Assembly: GCA_030248135.1 (NCBI GenBank)
Contig: JASANC010000978.1
Coordinates: 1-64,000, forward strand
Source of the DNA: Theristus sp. LFF4_11
Taxonomy: Eukaryota; Nematoda; Chromadorea; Monhysterida; Xyalidae
Direction of reading: 5' to 3'
DNA: 64,000 bases
Positions 21,630 through 35,400 of the stretch are shown one piece after another; the stretch's first letter is position 1, and each line of letters opens with the position of its first letter. The position numbers were made by a program, and so were the translations under genes. The notes under the pieces were generated by a model that saw nothing but the letters and a program-made list of their open reading frames with translations, was not told where the DNA came from and ran no database searches.

Positions 21630-23460
21630 ATCTGCGTATCACCACACCGTACAATTGAGCAATTGAGTTACATAATCAGTCAGCCGCCAACGCAGGCGAC
21701 CGTGGCAGAGCGCGTGAATCAAATTTTTAAACGAAATTGCAACCACTGTGACACAGAACGCGTGAAACTTTTCAGCAGAGGCAAGCTGACGGCTCGTCTG
21801 TAATGTGCGTACGATAGTCGCTAGCAGATGCAGATTGTGTGCGTGCGCGTGTATCCTGGGAAACGCGCATACGTTTGCGAAAAACTCAGTGGCGTGTTCT
21901 TATTGACTGGTGCGGCTAACAATATGACAACAATGCTGAAGCACACTGCTTACGGCTGAGCATGCGAGTTTGGCATGTCCGCCGTTAGAGCGCTTGTTGT
22001 GCGAAAACATCAACGCTCATGAGCGTTACGAAACATGAGTAGAGGACGTTAGTCTTGGAAGCAGAAAATGAAAAATATGTTTCACTCAAGTCGCGAAACG
22101 GAAGCGTAGAAATATGGCTGCTGATGGCTTGACACTTGAAGCACGCTCCATATGACAAACAGTGCTACACTGTATGCACGCCTGATTGAACTGTTTTAGT
22201 CGTGCCATAAAAATTATTTCGAATTTTGGAATCATGCAGACCGTCACATAAATGAACGTGATAAATGCTGAAACATCGATCATTTCTTTTGACATCATGA
22301 ACGACAGCTCAAGATTTTGATGCAAAAATGCATTGCGGCATTGAATTGAGAAACAATGAAAAAAAACTGGGCGGAGTTTTGGCAAGCAATTTTTTGCGTT
22401 GGGTGGCGTTTGATGTGACTTTCGAGTGGGCCCGGGTGGCAACGATGGTGATTGAGTTTCACCGGAGCCAATGCAATCCAGTGCACTGTCTGCATTTTGT
22501 GTCGTGTCATGATTGCAGCCAGAGATGTAATGGTGCATTAGCTCGCAAAAAACTTAATCCAGCACGTGAACGTATCATTTTAACCGTAATGTGAAAATGC
22601 GGTTATTCAACGTTGTAAAAAACCGACACAAGACTAACGACCCACTGCGGACACGGACACATAAACCAAAAACACAGCCGGGCGCATACGAAAAAGCAAA
22701 ACTCGGTCGTATCTGTTTTCACATGCGGCGGCTGCACATACAGTGTATCTGAAGAGCTCCAAGAATTCGTCACAAAGCAAAAGAGGCTATATGTACATTT
22801 GCAGTGCGTCATCGGCGCTGCTGTACTTTGCTTTGATATTATTCGTGGTTGATAACCTTGCTGCGCATGGAAACAGTTCACATTTGGCCTATTCATTTGT
22901 ATCTGCAGGCCAATCTCACGCGAGCACAAGCTCACAAACGTGACGCAGCGTTCTCTCGCATCAATCTTTGCAAAGTGCGTTGGCCGGGCCGAGTCGCACG
23001 GCACCCACGCCCATCCGTTTACAGTCGCATTATCCGTGATTATTATGATAGCACGCCGCGGAAGCGCTGTGATCGTGCTGCTCAGCAAACATTCAGCAGA
23101 TATGTTTTGGGAGAAACAAACTGGTTTTGTGATGGCGACGGGTTTTTCATGTCATTCTCACCACCAGTTTCCGAACTGTTTATTAGCCCAAAAGAATTCT
23201 ATAGAATATCTGAAATAGTTGAAATATTTCAGAAAATTTGATTTTCAAGAAAGAAAAAGATCAAAATGAACGGAACATAAAAACGAATGAGGCACAATAA
23301 GCCATGGCAGGACGCGGTGTCAATCATGGTGTGTGAAAATAGTTTCAATGATACATGTAAATGATGTCTTTTTTAAAAACAATGATCTCAATTTTTGCGA
23401 AACTGCACACTTTGCTAGTAAAGTACAACAGAAATCATTGAGCACGTGTATGCATGTGGG
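21630..23460. other. Intergenic, no gene seen
   Basis: Contains open frames on both strands, including 160 codons at 22603-23088 (-), but none has domain-like composition. It may hold the promoter of the ARM-TIR-SAM gene and the 3' UTR of the CCDC141-like gene. Confidence 0.4.
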
Positions 23461-26400
23461 TCACATGACTCGCGGCAGTGGGCTGGGCTGCTCAACCGTG
23501 TAGGCCTCGTTGCGTGCCACTTCCTGTCCGTGCAGCTGACGAGCTTGCGTCACCTGTGGTGTCAGCAACACAACCATTTACATCGGTTGATATCTTTGTT
23601 GAGGTTTTGTTTCAGTGTTGCGGAGTGGTCGATTAAACATGGCAGCTTTTTTCAAGGTGCAAGGAGCAAGCGAAATGTGAATGCAAGAAAAAAAACGGTC
23701 AGAAACTGAATTGCACGTCAAATTTGACGTTTTTTATACTAATTGATTTGTCGTGCTATTCTGTTTATTCTTTGCACACACGATTTTGGGAATTATTTTG
23801 GCATGCTACATGGTGCGGCAGATGCTAAATGCCACCAAAATGTACGAGGTTTGCTGTTAACAAGCAAGCGCAAAATGAGCACCGACCTTTGTAACGTGGT
23901 AGAACTGACTGGGCTGCGCCCCGGCAGCACGCACCACCAGGTCTGCGGTTGAGCGTGCCTCACCACCGACATTCTCAGCAAGTGCAGTGAACTGACCGGC
24001 GTCTGCTTGCTCGACCTTGTCGATCACCATTGTGTAAACTCCATTGCCTTCCTGCAAGCACGGCTGTTGCTAAAGGTGATCGTGCACTCATGAGGTGTCC
24101 CAGGGCGTAGTTTGTTGGCTGATTTGGTTTCAAACATGTTTCAAATAATGCGGCATTCATGAAGCAGTATTTGGTGACGCGTAACTGTGTTAAAACATGG
24201 CTACGCTGTCATTAAAAAGTGTTTCATGAATGTCCTTTAACAGTTTCGGGCTTAGTCAAAATGGGGCCGTTTACAAAAAAACGGCAAAATTTGCCAACGT
24301 TGAAACTTTAAATTAAATGGATTGCATTTTTATAGGTTTTGAATTATGCTGAAAGAATAGGCGTGGTCCCAAGTTCAGATTCTATATAAAAATGAAATCT
24401 AAAAAAATTGAAAAATCTAAAAAAAATCTAATTAATTTAAAAAAAAATTCTGGCACAAGCGGTGACATTTTGCCTGCAAGTATTCATTGACAAACTCAAA
24501 CGACGTAGTTGAAAAGAAAGCTACACACGGCAATTTAGCACTATATTTTCAAGCGTTCTCAAAGGTTTTCTAAAATCTCAAACATCATTAGACGACTCCT
24601 GGCACTGACATCGATCAGTTGAACTTCAGGGCAATTCGGAATGGGTTCACCGTTGCGCAGCCAGCGGACGGTCGGCTTCGGATCGCCGGTCACTTTGACC
24701 GACCAGCGGAGTTGCTCGCGTTCAGCGATTTCACGGCTGATCAGACGCTGCAGGAAGTCGGGCGCCAGCGACTTGGCTGAATTGAGCAACGCATGCTGAC
24801 TGCTTGACGATGCCTCAGCGGCAATCACACATTATTGCTTCCAAAAACACAAAGAGTAAAGCTTTGCTTTCAGAACAGATTTGGTGTCATTTTTCTCAGG
24901 GAACCACCGTAAAAAAAGAGAGTAGAAAAACAGAGATGGACTAAAATGGTTCAATTCGTAAACTTTGTGCTTATCGCCTAACATTGCACAACAATTTGTG
25001 CACTGCTGGTTGCAACACCGGCTTGATTCTTCGCGGTGCACGTGTATTTGCCGGAGTCCGCTTGGCTGGCTTTCAAGAACGTCAATGTCACACGACCGCT
25101 GGCGTTCTGAAACCGGACGCTTGGGTGCGCGTTTGGGTTGAATGGCACACCGTCTTTCAGCCAGCTGATTTCGGGCGGCGGCGCACCTGTAAGCGCTCTT
25201 GAAATCAGTTTAAAGGATCAACGTTGTACAGTTTTGGAAAACTAAGCTTGCGTGGACGTGCAGTAATCAGAACCACGTGACATGGTATGGTTGTCTAGTT
25301 GTCCATCTGGCTAATACATACAACTAGCTGATTGGTTAATTGCACACACGTGCCGTTGATGCATGCATTGTGCAGGCAAACTCCGCCTCCCAGGAATGCT
25401 TGCGCAGAATGCATGCATCAACTGCGCATGTGTGCAACAAACCAATCAGCCAGTTGCACATTATTCAGATGGCCGTGAGCGGTTTCCATTAAAATGCAGC
25501 ACGCCCCAAGTTTGTTGAAAACGCTGCCGTGGCGACAAAAATTGCTTCGGTGCTGACTGGCTTCAAACCATCGCAGCCTCGCACCGGACTGGCAGGCAGA
25601 GACCAACCACTGACGATTCCTTCGAATTTCACTTCTTCTCCAATGCTGCAGACAATCGAAACAAGCGTCTGACTGAAATGTGGCGGCACACCAGCGGGTG
25701 CAGGACTGACCGGCTTGTACATTTGGCGGACGGCCCACGCTTGAGTTTCTGAAAAAAGTTGCGTTGAAACCAAAACTAAGGAATAGCGTCATAAAAAATG
25801 TCAAACTATACTGCGTTCAATGAACCTTCGGGTGCTTCGGAGATGGTGACTTTAGTGATGCACTCTGCTTGTCCCCTGATGTTCTCAGCACGCAACTGCC
25901 AGGTGCCTTGGTGCTGATGACCGACCGACTGAATGATGATTGCGTACGTGTCGCCGATGTTCGTGAACGTACAAAAGTCGTTGTGCGCCAGCAATTTCTT
26001 GCCGTTGAAAACCTGCACAAAAACCATATGATTATTCAGTTGTTCAATACCACAAGCAAGTTTGTTTTCATTAAGAACAGTTTTCAATTTGTTGGTGACC
26101 AAAAACATACCCAAGTGATTTTCGGCCGCGGACTGCCAACCAAGACGCACTCAATGCGAGCCTGCTGTCCAATTCGTAAATGATACTCAGACGAAAACGG
26201 ACGAACAAACTCGGGCGCCGTCGCCGACGGACTGTAGCCAGTGTGCGACTCTTGGAACGACTCAACAACAATCGGAACCACTGGCTGCACACTCAGCGAC
26301 GCTTGTGACCGATCACTGCCGTGCTGGTTGGTTGCCTGCAATGCTCGCAGTGGTCGGCCATAAATGACACGAAAATGCACTTTTAAAATAGTTTAAAACT

Positions 26401-29400
26401 ACACAAACTGCAAAGGTATGAGACACATCCACTACTGGACAAAACAACTACTAACATAAACGAACCTCGATTTTGTACATTCCATGATGGGTGCTATCTG
26501 CCTTTGTCACCACCAATCGTTGCCAGCCATTCAATTCGCTGACCAGTTGTACCTCAGCACCGGAGAACAACTGACGATCGTTGTGATACCACTTAACGGT
26601 CGGTGTTGGCTCGCCGGTCACTTTGCTTTCAAACGAAATTCGTTGCCCTTCGAAAACGGTCTGATTGACGAGCGACGGCGAAATGGTTGGTGGGTGGCCT
26701 TTGGGAACGGCTGAAAAGCTCGGTTGTTTTGGTGAACTGCTGTTGTTTTTACAAACAGTTTGTGTATAACAACGTTTCCATTTACGTTTTACTGTCAACC
26801 GTGCGCGTGTTTCAGCCACGCCAGCGTCATTTTGTGCCCTGCATATGAACACGGCCGAGTCCTCAACAAACGCCTCTTCTAGTCGCAACGTGCACAGGCC
26901 TGTCATTCGAGAATGCCAGTCATTCAGTTCAAAGCATTTCGTGTAATTTTTATTCTGCAATACGTTCTATCAACAGTCACTCTTGTTCTTACCGTTGCGA
27001 TAGTAGGTTTTGTAATCGGCACTGCCTCCAAGACTGAGTCCATCTTTGTACCACGTGATTTTCGGCTCCGGATCTGCGGTCACGCGGCTGATAAATTCAA
27101 AACTCCGACCTTCGTCTACCTACAAATCTGTTTAGTTTTGAATGGATTGAATTCCCCAGAATCAGATCTCAAAAAAGCACAAAACTCACAAATCCATCTT
27201 GCAGTGGTTGGGTAAATTTCGGAGGTTTCATTGCTTCCTGGAAGTTGAAAAGAGGAATTTCTATTGTTTGGATAATCAAAGACTAACCGAAACTGTCACC
27301 TGAATTTCTTTCGCCTTGAACGTTTGCACCAACGTGGACAAGTGACTGCGCATCTCCACCAGTTTATCGATGATGTGCTTGTATTTGCGTCGAACCTCCG
27401 TAACGCGGTGCTCAGTCTCTTCCACTGAAGCATCGTTGGTTTTGCCATTTACAATGTAGCTGCCTGTTTATTGCCGAAAGCAACAACGCACACACCGTGC
27501 AACTCGGCCGAGAGATGCTCCGCCTGGCGCAGCTTTGAGTCGATCGAGCTCGTCTGTCGATCGTACGGATCAAGCACCCGCAGCAAGCGACTCACTTCCT
27601 CCGACGTCCTCGATTGCTCCGTGCGACGCTCGGTGTCCACGATGATCTCCGTGATTTCTTGCACCCAGAATTCAACCTGAAGTTACGAAAAATCACGTAA
27701 TTCATTTTTGTTGTTGTTGTTGTTGTGATTTTTAGGCGATGTTTTTAGCCAGGGCTAACCCAGAGAAGCGTACAGAACGCCATTGAGTAGGGCGCCCATC
27801 GAGTTTTCTCTGTCATTAAGTGCCTATACACCCCTCGGCGGGGCTCGATCCCCCGAGCGCACAGACTGTAGTCTAACGCACTACCACCAGGCCACGAGGG
27901 TGACCTAATTCATAAAAAATCGAAGCTTTAGAATATAAAAAAATTATTTTATTCTATCGCATACCTCTTCAATTACGCGCGTGATGTTTGCTAATTGCGT
28001 TTGCGCCTCACGCCATTTTCGGAATCGATCAATCAGTCGATGGTGTCGATTTTCAGCGTCTGCTTCGGCTGACTTCAATCGCTGTTGGCTACTTTGCACG
28101 TCGAAGTCGCGATCTGTGGTTGCTGAAACAAAAGCATTGAGAATTGAGCCATATTTGCAAGTTGTACTAAGTACACTGTGAGCCAAGACTATTGTGGATT
28201 TATTCAAACGTGTCCGAACTAAAATGACGTTCTTTGCTTTAAAAACGTCCGTTTGTCAAAGTACAGGCACTAAAATGTTAGTTTGGTGTGACTGATTCGA
28301 CATTCACCATTTGTTTACGAGAAGAAATCGGCTAAACGGAAAATCTGGCTTGCAGTGAACGGCAAGCGCATGTTTGGCGGCACATGACGTCATTTCAGTG
28401 GGACACGTTTAAAAAATAGGTCATAGCAATATACAACTCACAGACGACGTGACTCTCCGTGACGAATCGTGTGTTGTGTTGTTTGAGTCTTGTGATCAAC
28501 ACCTCAATCGAAGCAAGCAGCTCGTCCAACTGATGCTGTGCCCGGTTGTCACCGGGACTTGCTGTCACAATGATGGATTCTGCCGAGTCCAAGTTGGCTG
28601 ACGTCTGTATTTTTGGAATAACTGCTTTTAATTCAGATGCTTTCCAATAAAAAACTACAAAAAAGACGTTACTTCATTGATGTCTTTGAAGCAAGCGAAA
28701 TACGCGTTTGCGATCTGTAGCCTGTTTTCAACGACGCTCTTTATGCGAACACTTCTGTGTTGCAAATCCTGCGCCTCACGTAAAAACTCCGGTGAGTTAG
28801 CAGACTTTGCACGATTCAGCACGTTGTACACATCTGATTCGCGTTTCTGCAGCAACAATTTTAGCATCATTGAATTTTGTGGCATTATTGAATCAGACAA
28901 AGAAAAATACGTACCAGAAGCTCATCGTGAAATCCACGATATTTACTGATAAAATTTTGCACTTCTGTGCTTGTATCACCCATGTAGCGATTTTGGCGCA
29001 AGAACTGCTCAGCAACATCTTGTAGCCATTGGTTCACCTTGAAACGCAAGAACGTCATCATTATTTATCAAAAAATATTGCTACCAAAAATGGGTCAACG
29101 AAAGGTTGAACAAACCAAGCGATACTCGCGTTCGAAAGTTTCCGTCAGTTCTCGACTCCGCGAGGCACACGTGTTCTCAATGGAATTTACCATTCCTTCC
29201 AGCTCGGCAACCTAGAATGTAAACGTTGCGGTGAATGCAGTAAAAATTTAAAACAATTAAAAACTGTGCAAAATGTAAAATGGCACTGGCACTTTGTCGG
29301 AGACACCACGAACGCCTGGTGAGCCGTGGCCTGCCTGCATCTGCACAGCGTGGCCGAGTTGAATGGCTGCATTCGCAGCGTCATGCGCACGCCCCGAGTA

Positions 29401-32400
29401 CTGGCCGAGCCGAGCGGCCTCTGCGCCGTGCACTTCTCCTTGCAGTGCGTGCAGACGAGTGATCGCCTTGAACAACATTCATTATTATGGCGTAGCTGTG
29501 CGTTTGACCGCGATGGAATTGCCGCTGATGTTGATATTGAACTATTATCTTTTCTTTAAGACCTGCGACTCAATGCGGTTGTGGACGTAAAAGGAAACTA
29601 GTTTCAATCTGTATGTGGTAATTCAGAATAGCCTAAGTGCCCCGGCCCTATTTAGAAGACTCGGATCCCTTTGCCAATTTTGAATTCCCGCATCGTGCAT
29701 GAGACTGCTTACCCATCTATGCGCGTATTGAGACATGGGATCAAAATAAAAGATATTACTTGAAACCGCTGTATGTTGTGCATTATAAGGTGTACATGTG
29801 TGTGACAAATGTAAGAACCTCTTCTCTTTCTCATGTAAAAATGGAACTACAAATTTTTTCTTCTCATCGAGCTACAAAATGTACATAACCGAGTCGGCTT
29901 CGCGGAAGAACTGCATCGCTTTGTTCAGCAGCGGAGTGCGCAACTGGAGAAGACGCAGCAGTTCAGCGAGCCGTGAATGCAACACACGAACAAGCTCCTG
30001 TAACGATTGGCGTTCGGTGGCAACGGGTAGTTGGTCGATGCTACGCTGTGCCCGTTGTAGCATCTCTTGTTGCTCCTAAACAACACTTTGATTAACTTTT
30101 ATTTCAGAAGTTTTGTAAGCCCAATCACAACAAACCGTAGCTTCAACGATGACACCATCAGTGGTGCGCAGTAAGCGTTCAGCGCTGTAACTGCTGTCAC
30201 CCAAATCCATACGTTGGCCGATTGACTCGTTCTTACGTAGCCAATTGTCGATTTTGTCCAGCTCTGTTCGCCATTGAGTCATGGCACCAAGCCGTTGCCA
30301 ATGTTCAGACGATTCCTCCCAGGTTGCCTCGATGCGTTTCCATTGTTCCGTCAGACTCATCATAATTGCTGAAAAGGTTTCGTAGCCAGACGCTGGAATT
30401 AATTAATTGCCACGACTCTCAAGACCAAACTTAACCAATGTTCGAGAAGTGCGGTGTTTGTCTGGCTACAATCAAACTCAATAAAATGTGGAATCAGCTG
30501 ATTGGTCGGCCGAGGGGAGGCTGCTCACACTCCGCATCCTTGTTTTTTCGTGGATCTGGATTCTATTGAAACGTTTTTCTTTTGAATGAGTGTGAATTTC
30601 CAGCACCCTTTTCACGCTAAAAATAAACTGAAACTGTTAGAGACTGCAAAATTCAGAATTTTTTTAAATCAACAGCTCAAAATGTATTTTTTGTTTGATG
30701 ACGACGACGACGTCGTCGCTTAATTTTTGCGTGTGAACTGAAAGACAAAGGCCTGAAAGAAGTGCGCTGTGCATGGTTTGCTGCGTGCACCAAGTAAATG
30801 AACACAGCAGCTTACCAAAAACAACTTGAAAACGGTGAACAAAATGAAAGATGAAAGCAAAGTCGTCGTCGTGTCGTCGTCGTCCGCGAAGTCGGTGCAT
30901 TTTTTTAATTGCGGACGCATGTCGATCGGTCAGCTAGGAATGAAACCCCCTTCAGCTGGCTACACAGCGCACTCATTTCAGGCTTTTGTCTTTCAGTTTA
31001 CACGCAAAAATTAAGCGACGACGTTGTCGTCGACGTCGTCAATAAAAAAATGCATTTTGAGCTGTTGAATAATTCGCAGTTCTCCACCCTTTGTGTTTAT
31101 TTTTAGCATGAAAAGGGTGCTGGAAATTTACACTCATTCAAAAGAAACACTATAGATTCAATAGAATCCAGATCCACGAAAAAAGAAGGGTGCGGAGTGT
31201 GAGCAGCCTCCCCTCGGCCGACCAATCAGCTGATTCCACATTTTATTGAGTTCGACTGTATTTGAAAGAAAGACGAAAATTCGACCCAGAGAGAGGTCCA
31301 GAGTCAAACCGAGTCTTGCGACAAAAACAAAAACTACCTTGAAAAAATGTAAAAAATAATTCACAACCAATCAATCAAAAATTATGAGGCATCCTGTTTA
31401 AAACTGGCAAAGCGACCCCCACAAGGTTGTTTGAACAAACTCTAAAAATTTTGCCATGAAATCAAGAGTTGAAATGGGAACAGGATAGAAGGGTGTATCC
31501 TTCAACCACATCGACACACGACCTTACCTGGGTGGACCTGGGCTAACCCCACCCTTTCCAATTTTGGTTGACCCCTTCCCCGAGATCGCCAACACTTAGG
31601 GAAGCAGCTTCATGGCTTGATTTTTGACCTGCAATGCCAAAAAAGATTTCAAACTTCTCTCCCAGACCCCTTTCTGATTTCGACCTGCCAAAACCCCAAA
31701 TTTACTTTTTAAAACATAAAAACCGCAAAAAGTGAATTTTCGAGAGCTATTTTAAATTTTCTCCACTTTATTTCAGCAAAGTGTATTTGTGTTTTGAATG
31801 GCTATTTTGATGTGTAATTGTCATATATTTTGTTTTTGGTCAATCCGGTGACGGTCAATCCAGTACGGTCTTTCCGGTGAATTGTGTGGCGATCGATCGG
31901 GTGACTTGCAATATTAGAAAGCGGCCGATTGGGTACTGATCAAAATTTTTATGGCAGTTGATCGTTGCTGAACAAATTGAAATAGGTTGCAGTATTAACA
32001 AAGATGTGGCCATCATCGATGGCGAAGCAATGGAACGGTACACATACAATCGATCAATTCTTAACGGGGACAGTTGATGCTGCTGATCAGAAAAGATTTT
32101 TTGCTTATTTTAAACGGAAATAGAAGTTTTGTTGTTGCTGATCAAAGATTGTTTCATTATATTGTGGATTTATTCAAACGTGTCCGGACTAACGTGACGT
32201 CATTTTATTTAAAAACGCCCGTTTGTCAATGTATAGGCACTAAAATTTCAGTTTGGTGTGACTGATTCGACATTCACCATTTGTTTACGGGAAGAAATCG
32301 GCTAAACGGATAGTCTGGTTTGCTGTGAACGACAAGCGCATGTTTTGCGGCACATGACGTCATTTCAGTGGGACACGTTTAAAAAAATAGGCCATACTTT

Positions 32401-35400
32401 CATGGGAGTGAAACTCACTAAAAAGATACAGTGGCGACCAAAAGTTAGCTTTGCAGTTTTCGATATATATTTATTTTATATTTTCCAGTCTGACAATTAG
32501 TATCATATATACATGAGAGTGGGGTTGTTAAAAAACAAACAAAAATCGGCATTTTTGTTTGATTTTTTTTTTAAATTTTAAAAATCAAAGTTGTGCTACA
32601 TGTAAATCAATCAGGGAGTTCAGTACCGAAGGCGAAAACAATTTTTTTCGAGGGGGAGTGTCGTCACGTGGGGGGGGGGGGTGCCGAAAATTTGTCAGTG
32701 GGGGGTGTCAGTCATGGTACAGTGACACCCCCAGGCGTGGGCCATGGGGGTGCACTATTGTAAAAAAATTTCTAGGGGGGTGCACACCCCCCACCCCACC
32801 CATGATCATAGTTGTTTCAGAGCCGAGGGGTTGGGGGTAGGGTTAGGGGAAAAAATCCGGGTTTTTTTTAAATTAAAAAATTTTTTTTAAATATTTTTTT
32901 ACAAGTTAGATTCGTTCGAAGCGTCTCGTCGAGCTGAGTTCATCTAGACTATTTTCAGAACGATCCGGAAAACTATAAGAGCGAAAATCGTGTTTTATTG
33001 AAATTATGTCCATTTCATAGAGGGAAAGTTGCATTTTCAACAGTAAAACAGGACAATTTTTGACGTGTACTTGAATATTGAACCGTTCTTAGTTGTTCCT
33101 CTTTAGAAAATTGCCAAAATTTGCCTGTGTTCTAAAATTCCTGTTTGCTGTAGCTAAGTCGGCAACTTCTGTCGACCCGGTCGCCCCCCCCCCCCCAAAA
33201 CACTTACTTTCAGGTTCAACCAGCTATGCTATCTGCCACATGCCGACAGCCCACTCTTCAAATCATCGTATCGAAAACACGTACCATGATATCGCGATCA
33301 CGTTGCGGGCAACTGACAGACGCAAGTTTAACACGTTAGTTTAGCTTAGCACGCAAGTTTTAACATGTGGCCATGTTATCGGGTAATGAAAAACTGTCGT
33401 GTGATGTGGTATTGACCAACACCTCCGTTCCAATTGTTTAACAATATATCGCACACCTCCATTGTAGACCTATCAACATACGCCAATCAACAAGATATCA
33501 TGTTCATCTCATGGCCTACCGACTGAAAAACATGTTCTAAGTTGCAACAAAACGATTTCTGAAACGATATTTCAATTCAGTTAAGTCATTTCAACGCTAA
33601 AAATTGACCCTAGAAGTCATCCAAATCGAAAAACGTGGAGTACGTCGGTCAAAATGACCAAATAATGACATTTACCTAAGCACACAAAGAAGTTGGGAAG
33701 AAAATTTGGTTTGAACTTTCAAAAAATTATGCCATAAATCGAATTTTCAAAGCAAAGTAGAAGAAAAATTTTTCAAATTTTTTTTAAGTTTGAAAAAAAA
33801 AATCCAAATTAAAAAAAACAAATTTTTTTTTTCAAAACCCTTAACCCTAGTTGGAACGGGGGGGGCGATATAGATAGCTGGAACAAATTTTCCGTAAAAC
33901 TACAAAGCTAAACCGGAGCTGGAGCTGATCCCTGATCCCAATGTTTCACCCCTTCAACTGTCAAAGCTGTCAATCAAGGCACTTTCACTTTGTTAAAAAG
34001 GCTTCACTTAGGATTAGGATTAGGTTTAGGATTAGGAACCTACAACGACTTCATTAGGATTAGGATTGGGCTTAGGATTAGGAACCTACAACGACTTCAT
34101 TGAAACCGAACTAAAACAACAAAACACACTGTAAACTTGGCTTTGGTTTAGTAATGTAGGCAAAGCGAAATTTTCTAGATAGATAGATAGCTGGAAAATT
34201 TTGGGGGGGGCGCGGGGAGGGATATGTGACTTTGGGGGGCCGGTAAAAATTTTGAAATTTGATAGATAGATAGCTGAAACGCTAAAAAGCTATAAAAACA
34301 GCAAAATAATGCTAAAAATACACTAAAAATCAAGTATAAACGCGTATTTTACCTAAAATTAGCAAAATTTTCAAGAATTACGAGCAAAAATGGTCAATTT
34401 CGGTCAAAAATTGACTCATTTTATGTTTTCGAAGACAAAAATTTTCAGATAGATAGCTGGCTGAAAAATTTTTTCAGATAGATAATAGCTGAGCCATAGT
34501 TGTTCCAGAGCCGAGGGGTTGGGGCCTGGGGGGGGCGATATAGATAGCTGGAGCAAATTTTCCAGATAGATAGATAGCTGGAAAATTTTGGGGGGATGGC
34601 GCGGGGGGGGGGCCATGTGACTTTGGGGGGGGCGGTCAAAAATTTGAAATTTGATAGATAGATAGCTAAAACGCTAAAAAGCTATAAAAACAGCAAAATA
34701 ATGCTAAAAATACACTAAAAATCAAGTAAAAACGCGTATTTTACCTAAAATTAGCGAAATTTTCAAGAATTGCGAGCAAAAATGGTCAATTTTGGTCAAA
34801 AATTGACTCATTTTATGTATTCGAAGACAAAAATTTTCAGATAGATAGCTGACTAAGAAATTTTTTTGGATAGATAATAGCTGAGCCGAAAAACCTGTCT
34901 GATAGAGATAGATTCGAATTTTTTTGGGGGGGGGCGGCCCCCCAGGCCCCCCCCTAGAACAACTATGAGCTGAGCAGAAAAAACCCGTAAAACTACAAAG
35001 CTAAACCGGAGCTGGAGCTGATCCCTGATCCCAATGTTTCACCCCTTCAACAAAGCTGTCAATCAAGGCACTTTCACTTTGTTAAAAAGGCTTCACTTAG
35101 GATAAGGATTAGGAACCTACAACGACTTCATTAGGATTAGGATTGGGCTTAGGATTAGGAACCTACAACGACTTCATTGAAACCGAACTAAACAACAAAA
35201 CAGACTGTAAACTTGGCTTTGGTTTAGTAATGTAGGCAAAGCGAAAAAACCTGTTTGATAGAGATAGATTGGAAAAATTTTTTGGGGGGGGCGCCCCCCC
35301 CCCCCCCAGGCCCCCCCTAGAACAACTATGTCCACAATCGACTGCTGACGGTTTTACAAGGTAATATCAAAAAATTGTTGAACTTTCGAAAAATTGAGCC

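Larger units (their letters stand above)
33847..35330. mobile_element. Composite hAT-like (family H) element block with internal duplication
   Basis: The right end CTAGAACAACTATG is at 35317-35330 and a degraded left end CTAGTTGGAAC is near 33848. A module of about 270 bases (AAACCGGAGCTGGAGCTGAT to GTAATGTAGGCAAAGCGAAA) occurs twice, at 33895-34170 and 34985-35252. A complete smaller element (34495-34967) is inserted between. The block holds GATAGATAGATAGCTGG microsatellite and poly-G/poly-C runs. Confidence 0.7.

Noticed and set aside
22603..23088. 161-codon open frame on the - strand
   Set aside because: Composition looks random, there are no motifs, and no splice partners were found with the ARM-TIR-SAM gene.
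23461..30368. Calling the Ig-rich gene titin, UNC-89 or Trio/Kalirin
   Set aside because: No kinase, FnIII, DH or PH domains are visible, and the N-terminal exons match CCDC141.
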